From: Sulfurivirga sp964427185
GTDB taxonomy: Bacteria > Pseudomonadota > Gammaproteobacteria > Thiomicrospirales > Thiomicrospiraceae
Direction: 5' to 3'
NCBI GenBank assembly: GCA_964427185.1
Contig: CAYRSN010000001.1
Span: 62,001 to 126,000, forward strand
Length of the DNA stretch: 64,000 bases
Below the pieces are notes generated by a model. That model ran no database searches, was not told the DNA's origin, and saw only the letters and a list, made by a program, of their open reading frames with translations. This document shows, piece by piece, positions 51,788 to 59,663 of the stretch. The first letter of the stretch is position 1. Each line of letters opens with the position of its first letter. Made by a program: the position numbers and the translations under genes.

Positions 51788-52516
51788 ATGAAAAAAGGCG
51801 CACACGCATATCAGAAAGTTGCCGAAACCACTGCGCCGCAGGTGGGCTCTATTGAGTCCTATATCCCTTTAGTCAAGCGTATTGCCTGGCATCTGAAAGG
51901 TCGTCTCCCGGACAGTGTGCTGGTGGATGATCTGATTCAGGCCGGCATGGTAGGGCTGATTGAAGCGATCAATAACTACAAAGAAGGGCAGGGTGCCACG
52001 TTTGAAACCTATGCGGGGATTCGTATTCGTGGTGCCATGCTGGATGAGATTCGGAGAGGGGACTGGACACCGCGTTCTGTACACCGCAAAGCGCGGGAGG
52101 TTTCTGAGGCAATTGCCGCGGTTGAAGCGCGTGTAGGACGTGAAGCGCGCGATGAGGAGGTTGCCGCAGAGCTTGGGATTTCTCTGGCTGAATACCATAA
52201 AATCCTGCAGGATACCAGCTGTGCTCAGCTCTTGTCCATTGATGAACCCGATCATAACGAGCTGGATGAGGATCAGCTGGTCAGTGAAAGGCCAACCCCT
52301 GTTGCGGAAGTCACCAGTGAGGCTTTTCAAGGGGCGCTGGCCGAAGAGATTGGACGTTTACCGGAAAAAGAAAAGCTGGTGATGGCGCTTTATTATGATG
52401 AAGAGCTTAACCTTAAAGAAATTGGGGAAGTTTTAGGGGTAAGTGAATCTCGCGTCAGTCAGATTCACAGTCAGGCGATCAAACGGCTGCGTGCTCGATT
52501 GAAGTCCTGGTTTTAA
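51788..52516 (+). CDS. fliA: FliA, flagellar sigma-28 factor
   Basis: Sigma factor for late flagellar genes, here at least the two flagellins. The 242-residue product has region 2 (IPLVKRIAWHLKGRLPDSVL, FETYAGIRIRGAMLDEIRRG), region 3 and region 4 (YYDEELNLKEIGEVLGVSES). ATG 51788 gives a length near the 239 of E. coli FliA; upstream in-frame ATGs at 51773 and 51776 lack ribosome-site spacing, and 51710 lies in flhG. FlgM, its inhibitor, is not in the window. Confidence 0.95.
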   Translation: MKKGAHAYQKVAETTAPQVGSIESYIPLVKRIAWHLKGRLPDSVLVDDLIQAGMVGLIEAINNYKEGQGATFETYAGIRIRGAMLDEIRRGDWTPRSVHRKAREVSEAIAAVEARVGREARDEEVAAELGISLAEYHKILQDTSCAQLLSIDEPDHNELDEDQLVSERPTPVAEVTSEAFQGALAEEIGRLPEKEKLVMALYYDEELNLKEIGEVLGVSESRVSQIHSQAIKRLRARLKSWF

Positions 52517-52531
52517 ATTTAGGAGTGAAGT

Positions 52532-52957
52532 ATGAATATAGATCGCGATATTAATATTCTGGTGGTGGATGACTTTTCAACCATGCGCCGCATTGTTAAA
52601 AACCTGCTGAAAGAGCTTGGGTTTAAAAACTTTGATGAAGCAGACGACGGTGCGACCGCCTGGCCCATGGTTCAAACCGGTAAGTACCAGTTAATTGTTA
52701 GCGATTGGAATATGCCCAAAATGACGGGCATTGAGCTGCTTAAGCGTGTACGTGCGGATGAAAAGCTAAAAGACACGGCTTTTTTGCTGATTACCGCAGA
52801 AGCGAAAAAAAGTCAGATTCTGGAAGCCGCGCAAGCCGGTGTGGACGGTTATATTGTTAAGCCCTTTACCGCTGCGACCTTGGCTGAAAAGCTGCAGAAG
52901 GTGTTTGAACGCTACAATGCGCGCATGGCCAAAAAGAAAGCAGCGGCTGGAAAATAA
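52532..52957 (+). CDS. cheY: CheY, chemotaxis response regulator
   Basis: Single receiver domain that binds FliM when phosphorylated. The 141-residue product has the acidic pocket VVDDFS, phosphoacceptor D58 in VSDWNMPKMTG, the switch Thr in LLITAEA and Lys in YIVKPFT. A 15-residue basic tail (ARMAKKKAAAGK) extends beyond the usual 128. Shine-Dalgarno AGGAGTGA is well placed. Confidence 0.96.
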   Translation: MNIDRDINILVVDDFSTMRRIVKNLLKELGFKNFDEADDGATAWPMVQTGKYQLIVSDWNMPKMTGIELLKRVRADEKLKDTAFLLITAEAKKSQILEAAQAGVDGYIVKPFTAATLAEKLQKVFERYNARMAKKKAAAGK

Positions 52958-53004
52958 ATACATGAAGCCAGATCAATTCCTGACCAGAGAAAGATGATAC
53001 ACAC

Positions 53005-53643
53005 ATGAAGAAGCTAACATTTGAAACACTCAAGCCACGGGTAGAGGCACTTTGCCAGGCAATGGCAGATAACGATATGGAAGCTGTTGAACAACACTTG
53101 GATTGGTTGACGGTATTGCGGGAAATTCAGGTGGCAGAACAGCTTAAAGAGTTGCGAGAGTTGCTGACGATCAATATTGAAGCCTTGCAGCAGGACGAAA
53201 GCGTTTTATCCGCCTCATCTCAGCTGACAGATGCTTCAGAGCAGCTGCAGTATGTTTTGGAAACCACGGAAAAAGCAGCGGTTGATACCTTGGATCTTGC
53301 CGAGGCCATTGGTGAAGGGTTGGCGGCACTGCGTGATGAGGTGGCAGAGGAGCAGCAGGCAAAGATTGATCACCTGTTGGGGCAGATTCAGGCCTTGATT
53401 ATGGCACAGGAGTATCAGGATCTGACAGGGCAGGTGCTCAAACGCATGATTCCGGCAATGGAAAAACTGCAACAGATTTTGGAAAAAATGATTGCGGCAG
53501 CAGGCCACAATCTTGAAGAGCTGAAACAACAGCAGGGCAATCTGAGTAAAGGAGTCGGCCCGAATGTTACCAGAAAATCCAAGGAGGATGCTGTCAGGGG
53601 GCAGGACGAGGTGGATGATTTGCTGGACTCGTTAGGTCTTTAA
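53005..53643 (+). CDS. cheZ: CheZ, phospho-CheY phosphatase
   Basis: Removes phosphate from CheY. The 212-residue product is a long helical hairpin with the catalytic stretch AQEYQDLTGQVLKRMIPAM, including the glutamine used for attack, and the C-terminal CheY-binding peptide DEVDDLLDSLGL. It ends the long unit just before a strong terminator. Confidence 0.95.
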   Translation: MKKLTFETLKPRVEALCQAMADNDMEAVEQHLDWLTVLREIQVAEQLKELRELLTINIEALQQDESVLSASSQLTDASEQLQYVLETTEKAAVDTLDLAEAIGEGLAALRDEVAEEQQAKIDHLLGQIQALIMAQEYQDLTGQVLKRMIPAMEKLQQILEKMIAAAGHNLEELKQQQGNLSKGVGPNVTRKSKEDAVRGQDEVDDLLDSLGL

Positions 53644-53654
53644 AATATGATTGT

Positions 53655-53680
53655 AAAAAAAGCCCGTCAGGGCTTTTTTT
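53655..53680 (+). terminator. Intrinsic terminator after cheZ
   Basis: An A-run plus GCCC, a GTCA loop, and GGGC followed by seven T residues form a perfect 11-pair stem. The A-run could let it act on both strands. Confidence 0.92.
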
Positions 53681-53693
53681 ATGCCTGCATAAC

Positions 53694-53709
53694 TGGCATG
53701 GTCATTGCT
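53694..53709 (+). promoter_or_regulatory. Sigma-54 promoter of cheA-cheW
   Basis: TGGCAT-N5-TTGCT, with GG at 53695 and GC at 53707 ten bases apart. It lies just after the cheZ terminator and 56 bases before cheA. Confidence 0.85.
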
Positions 53710-53765
53710 TCTCTCTCGAATGCATAAGGTCATATTGTCAATTCACCAACAAGAGGGATAGGGCG

Positions 53766-55724
53766 GTGGATGAAGAAATTTTGCAGGATTTTCTTGTAGA
53801 AGCACAGGATTTGCTGGAACAGTTGAATGAGCAGCTGGTGGATTTGGAGCAGGCACCGGGAGATATGGATCTGCTCAATGCCATCTTTCGTGCATTTCAT
53901 ACCATCAAGGGAGGTGCAGGCTTTATAGGTATCAAGCCGCTGGTAGAAGTCTGCCACCGTGCTGAAAACGTATTTGACAAAATCCGTAATGGAGAGATGG
54001 AATATACGCCGGAAGTGGCGGATGTAATTCTTCAGGTGTATGACACCATTCAGGATATTATCCAGCGACTTTCCGATGGGGAGCGGGCGTTTAGCGATGA
54101 TGTCGTAGAAGCAGGGCTGCTCCAACAGTTGGATACACTGGTAAAAGGTGAAACACTGGAAGCCGGGACAGACGCTGCCGCTGTTGAAGAAGAAGGGCAA
54201 ACTACATCGGAAAAGGATCAGACATCTGCTGCTGAGGTATCTTTAGAGCTACCGGAAGACTGGGATCCGGATGAGGAAATCACCGATGAAGAGTTTGAGA
54301 TGCTCTTGCAGATGCGTGAGCAGAAGCTACAAGGGGAAACAGCACAAAAGACACAAAAAGCGGATGCCCAGCCCGCTCAAACTACTGTTGAACCCCCGGT
54401 GCAGCAAAGTCAGGCTGCCTCTCAAGCCACACAAGCTTCACAGCAAGGAATGACGACCATGTCAAATGCCTCAAAATCTGCAGCCCAACCCGCTGCGAAG
54501 TCAGCCGAACAAAAGCCGGCTCCTAAAGTTGAAGCACACAAGCAAGAAAGCACTGTGCGTGTCGATACCAAACGTCTGGATGAAATCATGAACCTGGTAG
54601 GAGAGCTGGTGCTGGTGCGCAACCGTTTGCTGACACTGCGCAACGGTCAGGATGTGAATCTGGAAGAAATTTCCAATGCGGTCTCTAATTTGGATCATGT
54701 GACCACCGATCTTCAGGCTGCGGTGATGAAAACGCGTATGCAGCCGGTGAAAAAAGTCTTTGGCCGCTTTCCAAGAGTGGTGCGGGATCTGGCACGCAAA
54801 CTGGGCAAAGAAATTGAGCTGGAGCTACGCGGCGAGGAAACGGATCTGGATAAGAATTTGGTGGAAGCATTAGCAGATCCACTGGTGCATTTAGTGCGCA
54901 ACTCTGTGGATCATGGGATTGAATCACCGGAGGAGCGGGTCAAAGCTGGTAAGCCACGTGTCGGTAAGATTATTCTGGCGGCAGAACAGGAAGGAGATCA
55001 TATTCTGCTGTCCATTACCGATGATGGGAAAGGGATGGATCCTGAAAAACTTAAACGTAAAGCCATTGAAAAAGGCTTGATTGATGAAATGACCGCCGCT
55101 CAGATGTCGGATAAAGAGGCATTTGAGCTGATTATGGCGGCTGGGTTCTCGACAGCGGAAGTGATCAGTGATGTTTCCGGCCGTGGTGTAGGCATGGATG
55201 TGGTCAAAAGCATGATTACCCGCCTCAACGGCAGTATTGAGATTGACTCCGTGCCCGGGCAGGGTACGCAAATTAAAATCCGTGTGCCGCTGACCTTGGC
55301 AATTCTGCCTACCTTAATGGTGGCCTTTGGAGAAGACAGCTACTCCATTCCGCTGACCAGTGTGCAGGAAATCTTTGATTTTGAAGATGAAAATACAAAC
55401 CGTATAGACGGACAGGTGATGGTGCAGCTGCGAGATCGCAGTATTCCACTTTATTTTCTGAAAGAGTGGCTTGCCCCCGAGCTGCCAGAAAAAGCAAAAG
55501 AAGGTGAAGATGAGCACGATAAAGTAGTGATCGTGAACGTAGGCGGGCAGCGCATAGGCCTGGTGGTGGAGCAGGTGCGTGGTCAGGAAGAAGTGGTGAT
55601 CAAGCCGTTGGGGGTGATGCTGCAAAAGCTTTCCGGTTATGCGGGCGCTACGATTACAGGCAATGGCAGTATTGCTTTGATTTTGGATCTGCCAGGTGTC
55701 TTACAGCGTTTTAAACAGGCGTGA
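53766..55724 (+). CDS. cheA: CheA, chemotaxis histidine kinase
   Basis: Receptor-coupled kinase that phosphorylates CheY and CheV. The 652-residue product has the HPt domain (1-105, H45 in FHTIKGGAGF), a Gln/Ala-rich linker (about 190-265), the dimer domain, a HATPase domain (LVRNSVDHGIE, DDGKGMD, GRGVGMDVV) and a CheW-like domain at the C terminus. Between HPt and linker only a short acidic motif (LPEDWDPDEEITDEEFEMLL) is seen, with no clear P2 domain. GTG is the start, with AGAGGGA upstream. Confidence 0.95.
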   Translation: MDEEILQDFLVEAQDLLEQLNEQLVDLEQAPGDMDLLNAIFRAFHTIKGGAGFIGIKPLVEVCHRAENVFDKIRNGEMEYTPEVADVILQVYDTIQDIIQRLSDGERAFSDDVVEAGLLQQLDTLVKGETLEAGTDAAAVEEEGQTTSEKDQTSAAEVSLELPEDWDPDEEITDEEFEMLLQMREQKLQGETAQKTQKADAQPAQTTVEPPVQQSQAASQATQASQQGMTTMSNASKSAAQPAAKSAEQKPAPKVEAHKQESTVRVDTKRLDEIMNLVGELVLVRNRLLTLRNGQDVNLEEISNAVSNLDHVTTDLQAAVMKTRMQPVKKVFGRFPRVVRDLARKLGKEIELELRGEETDLDKNLVEALADPLVHLVRNSVDHGIESPEERVKAGKPRVGKIILAAEQEGDHILLSITDDGKGMDPEKLKRKAIEKGLIDEMTAAQMSDKEAFELIMAAGFSTAEVISDVSGRGVGMDVVKSMITRLNGSIEIDSVPGQGTQIKIRVPLTLAILPTLMVAFGEDSYSIPLTSVQEIFDFEDENTNRIDGQVMVQLRDRSIPLYFLKEWLAPELPEKAKEGEDEHDKVVIVNVGGQRIGLVVEQVRGQEEVVIKPLGVMLQKLSGYAGATITGNGSIALILDLPGVLQRFKQA

Positions 55725-55747
55725 CAGGTTTTTAAAGGAGTAGAAAA

Positions 55748-56260
55748 ATGCATAAGGTAGAAGAAAAAATACCTGCACAGGAAGACCCATTTCTGACAGC
55801 GGCGGAAGCCGCAGAGGAAGAAGCTATCGGGCCGATGCAGCGTTGCGTTCTGTTTAACCTGGATCGAGAAATCTACGGCATTGATGTTTCCAATATCCGT
55901 GAAGTGTTGCGGGTAGGGCGTATCCGTAATGTTCCTGGCTCGTATGAAAAAATCCTGGGGGTGATCAATGTGCGCGGTGTGATTGTCACCGTGGTAGACA
56001 TGCGTCGCATGATTGATGTGCCTGTTTCGGATATTACCGATCGCAGCAGGATTATTATCGTGGAGCTGGATGAAGACCGCCCTGTTGGCCTGTTAGTGGA
56101 TAATGTGCTGGAAGTCAGAGATATTCCTGAAAAACGCATTGAGCCTCTGGGAGCCGGGCAGGAAGAAAGCAGCCGTTATATTCAGGGGATTGCACACTAT
56201 ATGAATAAGGTGATTATCCTGGTGGATGTGTTTAACCTGGTGGATGAAGAGCAGGAGTAA
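55748..56260 (+). CDS. cheW: CheW, chemotaxis coupling protein
   Basis: Links CheA to receptors. The 170-residue product is a single CheW domain (about 35-168: CVLFNLDREIYGIDVSNIRE, ILGVINVRGVIVTVVDMRRM) with an acidic N-terminal extension of about 30 residues. It follows cheA by 23 bases and converges on btuF with 11 bases between the stops; no terminator was seen there. Confidence 0.95.
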   Translation: MHKVEEKIPAQEDPFLTAAEAAEEEAIGPMQRCVLFNLDREIYGIDVSNIREVLRVGRIRNVPGSYEKILGVINVRGVIVTVVDMRRMIDVPVSDITDRSRIIIVELDEDRPVGLLVDNVLEVRDIPEKRIEPLGAGQEESSRYIQGIAHYMNKVIILVDVFNLVDEEQE

Positions 56261-56271
56261 TACATACGGCG

Positions 56272-57108
56272 TTATCTGTGCTGTTTTAATTGCCAGCAGA
56301 GTTGCGCTGTACCGGCAATAAGCCGTGGCCCGGGGCGTTGCAGAAGATCGCCCTCTACTGCATAGATACGGTTGTCATGAACGGCCTTTATCATCGGCCA
56401 CTTTTTCCAGAAATGCCGCCAGTCAGGGTGGCGTTTTTTTTCTCCGCCTAACAGAATCACTTCCGGGTTGCGTGCAATCACCGCTTCAATATTTACTGTA
56501 GGGGCTGGATGCTGGATATCCGCAAAAATATTTTGGCCACCACATAGTGCAATCGCCTGTGTAATAAATTGCTGTGCACCGATGGTCATTAAAGGTGGAA
56601 ACCATAATTGATAAAAAACAGAGACTTTCTGGCCTGTATGAAAGCGGGCTTTCAGCGCGTCTAGCTGACGCTTTAAGATAGTTGCTACTTTATCCGCATG
56701 GGGCTGTGTGCCTAGTATATGACCTAACTGCTGGATTTCTGCGGGAATATCTTCCAGCTTTTCAGGAGCGGATAGAAAGAGTCGGAAGCCCATTTTTTTA
56801 AGCCGTTGCAGGGTAGGCTGAGGTGTGCCTCCTTGCCAGGCAATGACTAAATCTGGTTTGAGCTTTAAGAGTGCTTCATGGTTGATACGTGTATAGTCTC
56901 CCACTTTGGGCAGGCGGTTAAGTTGGGGCGGAAAATCAGTATAGCTGACCACTCCGATAATACGCTCACATGCGCCCGCAGCACAGACCAACTCACCCGC
57001 ATGGGGGGCCAGCACAACAATCCGTTGGGGTGCCATTTCCGCCCATAGGTTGATTGAACAGAGCCATAAAAAAAGCCCCAAGACTGGGGCTTTATAATAT
57101 TGAAGCAT
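56272..57108 (-). CDS. btuF: BtuF-like periplasmic cobalamin-binding protein
   Basis: Expected to carry vitamin B12 to an ABC importer. The 278-residue product has a signal peptide (YYKAPVLGLFLWLCSINLWA) and the BtuF/FhuD-type fold: RIVVLAPHAGELVCAAGACE, VGDYTRINHEALLKLKPDLV and IQQLGHILGTQPHADKVA. ATG 57108 overlaps the btuB stop in TGATG, so the two are coupled; an earlier in-frame start at 57138 lies in btuB. The signal-peptide codons contain a strong terminator hairpin. No btuCD genes are beside it. Confidence 0.87.
   Translation of the reverse strand: MLQYYKAPVLGLFLWLCSINLWAEMAPQRIVVLAPHAGELVCAAGACERIIGVVSYTDFPPQLNRLPKVGDYTRINHEALLKLKPDLVIAWQGGTPQPTLQRLKKMGFRLFLSAPEKLEDIPAEIQQLGHILGTQPHADKVATILKRQLDALKARFHTGQKVSVFYQLWFPPLMTIGAQQFITQAIALCGGQNIFADIQHPAPTVNIEAVIARNPEVILLGGEKKRHPDWRHFWKKWPMIKAVHDNRIYAVEGDLLQRPGPRLIAGTAQLCWQLKQHR
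57068..57093 (-). terminator. Terminator-like hairpin inside the start of btuF
   Basis: On the minus strand AAAGCCCC-AGTCTT-GGGGCTTT is followed by a total of seven T residues. It lies 15 bases into btuF, directly after the btuB stop, and is read as codons of the signal peptide. It has all features of an intrinsic terminator. Confidence 0.8.
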
Positions 57109-58928
57109 CAGAAGCTGCCGCGCAAGCCAATGCGCCACTGAAAGCCTCCAGTATTGTAGCCGTAGCTAGGAGGAGTGTTACCATCAGCAGCCTGATAATA
57201 GTCAGTATCAAATAGGTTTATAGCTTTTAAGAAAATATGAAAATGTTTAGTAATATAATACGTGGCTGCAATATCCATGGTTGTGTAATTTCCTATATTA
57301 TAGCTTGGCACATATAGATTTTTCTGGGAATCATATTTTGCATCATATAAGTCGCCTACATATTTTATTGTTGTATTAACATCCCAACGATTGAATCCTA
57401 AGTAATTTAAACGTAAAGTTCCTTTCTGAAATGCTCTATGTGTCAAGTTACCAATATATGGATTATATGCTTCTAACCAATCATAATTGAGTTGGATGTT
57501 AAAGTATGAAAAATTATTTTTATAACCTATGCTCCATCCCTTAAAAGTACTTTTATCTTTTAGATTCACATATGTCAATGTTGAATCGAATCCACTATTA
57601 TATTGGATAAGGTTTTTTGTGGTTTGATAAAAATAACTGATGTTTATTGTTTTCCACTGAAGACTGCTATCCCATCCTTCTGTGCTTTCTGGCTTTAGGT
57701 TTTCAGTAAGGCCACCTATTTGATAAGCGGAAGGGGCATTATAGCCTGTGCCATAGTTTGCCTGAATGGATAGGTTTTTTGAAAAAGGATATTTAAAGCC
57801 TACTTTTCCTGTAGAGGCATCTTTAAAGCGGTCATAATGGTCGTAACGGATGGCTTCAGTTAGGCTGAGTTTGTCAAAGGTGTGTACATGAGTCAGCCCG
57901 ACATAGTCATGCCAGTAGGCTTCATTATTACCTTGAATACGTTGATTACCCGCGGCAAACTGGAGCGTATTTTTGGGGTGGTATTGATAGCTAACCTGCC
58001 CATTAAAGGTGGTTAAATTGCTTTTGAATGGAGTGCTACCAAAGGCTGAGTAACTGGTGCGGTCGGTAACATATTCAGAGAGGCTTAATTTTCCTTGTAA
58101 GTGCTTTTCTTGATAAAAATAGCGCAAACTTTTATTTAAAAAGCGACGTTCGTTATAGTCTGCTGTGCTGTTAGGGTCAGAGGTACTGTCAAAACTGGCA
58201 GTAGCCTGGGTGTTATCCACTTTAACTTCAAAGGCATGGTGTTGAACGGGGGTGATGCGTGCTTTAAATCCAAGGCTGTCTTGTGAAAAGCCATCTTTTT
58301 CCAGGCCGCTGTCACTGCCTTCATATGGCTTAAGGGCGCTGTAGCCTTCTGTTGACAGGGAGGAAAGGTGTGCGCTGAGCGTGAGCATCTTCGATTTCTT
58401 GCTAACAAATGTAGAAATTTGGCGGGTATTGTTACTGCCTGCCGTAATACTAACGCTATTTTGTCCTGCTTGACGGGTGATGATATTGATCACCCCGCCT
58501 GAGGCATTGGCTCCCCAAACACCGGATTGTGGGCCTTCAACCACCTCGATGCGTTCTACATTGTCCAGCAACAGGTTCTCGATTTGTGGGGCTAAGGTGG
58601 TGCCGGCGGCATCAGCAATCATTTCGCCATCAATCAGGAATAAAATGCCGTTGCCGTTTTGACCGCGTAGATAAACGCTGGTTGCTGTGCCCAGCCCGCC
58701 ATTGCTGCTGATGGAAATATTCGGTAGGCTATTGAGTGCTTCGGCGACGGTTTCCCAGCCATTTTCTTCAATTTCTTCGCGGGTAATGACATGTGTAATG
58801 CTGGTGACAGTCTCTTCAGGCTGTTGCAGATTATTGGGGGTGACGACGACTGGAGGCAGGGTTTCTGCCAGAAGCATTTGGCTGCTTAAGATGCTTGCAA
58901 TTGCAATGGATAATGAGGATTTTTTCAT
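57108..58928 (-). CDS. btuB: BtuB-like TonB-dependent cobalamin receptor
   Basis: Outer-membrane receptor. The 606-residue product has a signal peptide (MKKSSLSIAIASILSSQMLL then AE), a TonB box region (LPPVVVTPN), the plug domain (VERIEVVEGPQSGVWGANAS, GGVINIITR) and a 22-strand-type barrel ending in the aromatic FQWRIGLRGSF. Substrate is inferred from the cobalamin riboswitch upstream and btuF downstream. Base composition in the barrel (57200-57700) is visibly AT-richer than the neighbours. Confidence 0.9.
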   Translation of the reverse strand: MKKSSLSIAIASILSSQMLLAETLPPVVVTPNNLQQPEETVTSITHVITREEIEENGWETVAEALNSLPNISISSNGGLGTATSVYLRGQNGNGILFLIDGEMIADAAGTTLAPQIENLLLDNVERIEVVEGPQSGVWGANASGGVINIITRQAGQNSVSITAGSNNTRQISTFVSKKSKMLTLSAHLSSLSTEGYSALKPYEGSDSGLEKDGFSQDSLGFKARITPVQHHAFEVKVDNTQATASFDSTSDPNSTADYNERRFLNKSLRYFYQEKHLQGKLSLSEYVTDRTSYSAFGSTPFKSNLTTFNGQVSYQYHPKNTLQFAAGNQRIQGNNEAYWHDYVGLTHVHTFDKLSLTEAIRYDHYDRFKDASTGKVGFKYPFSKNLSIQANYGTGYNAPSAYQIGGLTENLKPESTEGWDSSLQWKTINISYFYQTTKNLIQYNSGFDSTLTYVNLKDKSTFKGWSIGYKNNFSYFNIQLNYDWLEAYNPYIGNLTHRAFQKGTLRLNYLGFNRWDVNTTIKYVGDLYDAKYDSQKNLYVPSYNIGNYTTMDIAATYYITKHFHIFLKAINLFDTDYYQAADGNTPPSYGYNTGGFQWRIGLRGSF

Positions 58929-58937
58929 GGAATGCTC

Positions 58938-58958
58938 CTTTGTTGTCTGGCAACAAAG
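58938..58958 (-). promoter_or_regulatory. Hairpin at the btuB ribosome site
   Basis: On the minus strand CTTTGTTG-CCAGA-CAACAAAG is a perfect eight-pair stem whose 3' arm is the first part of the Shine-Dalgarno AAAGGAG. Two further stems lie between it and the riboswitch: GGCATGC/GCATGCC (58974-58999) and ATTGC/GCAAT (59015-59029). This is probably the expression platform, acting on translation. Confidence 0.6.
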
Positions 58959-59049
58959 GCAAAGAAGGGCAGAGGCATGCTATATGTTATTTGCATGCCA
59001 AGTCTACGACCTCCATTGCCCGCCGCAATGTGGTTTGTTTACTGCTATT

Positions 59050-59199
59050 GCATCAGGCCGGTCTCCGGGCTTGGAAGCTGTTTCACCTCGCCTTCCCTGG
59101 GTTGGTGGCTTGTTGAGGTGTCTTCTTCCTTACCGTTGCGGGGGCAGCACCGGACTTGCACCGGTCTTCCCGATTCTCCGCTCGCGCGGCACCTGATGC
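59050..59199 (-). ncRNA. Cobalamin riboswitch (aptamer)
   Basis: On the minus strand the closing helix GCATCAGG/CCTGATGC is perfect over eight pairs. Inside lie the conserved B12-box elements: GGGAAG, CCGGTGCAAGTCCGGTGC, TGCCCCCGCAACGGTAAG, AGCCACC and GGGAAGGCGAGG, then GCCCGGAGACCGGCC. Order and spacing are those of the class-I cobalamin riboswitch. It stands about 120 bases before btuB and should shut off B12 uptake when adenosylcobalamin is plentiful. Confidence 0.95.
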
Positions 59200-59229
59200 T
59201 GTTAAAAGCGCGTATTTTAGCGCTATTTT

Positions 59230-59652
59230 TCAATGAAGCAGGTTTTTTAGACAGTGCAGGTAGGCTGTTTCGTCGGGCAGTGCATTATTGCGCTGAGCAG
59301 TCCACAAGGCTTCCGCCAGACAGTCCATCATTAAATGTTCCGCCTTATGGGCGCTGCCCTGTTGTAAGGTGAGCTGCCTGTGAATATGGGCAATGCCCGG
59401 AGGGCGGTTGGTGGAGACCTGCTCTCTTAAGGCCAGATGCATGCCCATATGCAAAAAAGGGTTGGTCTCTCCCTGTTCAGGAAGATATTCTCCACCTATT
59501 TTTTCAGCAGTAATCAAAGCATGATACTCGGGGTGTTCCTGTATAATTTCCGCAATTTGCATTTCTAAAGGATTGAGCGGCTGATTTGCTTGGCGCTTTT
59601 GCCAGATATCCACCCAGGCTTGGCGCAGTTGATCTCGATCTTGTGTGAACAT
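59230..59652 (-). CDS. DUF1841 family protein
   Basis: A 140-residue cytoplasmic protein of unknown function. The start MFTQDRDQLRQAWVDIWQKR and the motif GETNPFLHMGMHLALREQVS followed by TNRPPGI are those of the DUF1841 family, which is common in beta- and gammaproteobacteria. The ribosome site GAGG is read from the 11-base gap shared with the flippase gene. The 30 bases after its stop separate it from the riboswitch, so the btuB promoter should overlap its 3' end. I can offer no function. Confidence 0.85.
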   Translation of the reverse strand: MFTQDRDQLRQAWVDIWQKRQANQPLNPLEMQIAEIIQEHPEYHALITAEKIGGEYLPEQGETNPFLHMGMHLALREQVSTNRPPGIAHIHRQLTLQQGSAHKAEHLMMDCLAEALWTAQRNNALPDETAYLHCLKNLLH

Positions 59653-59663
59653 GGTGAAACCTC

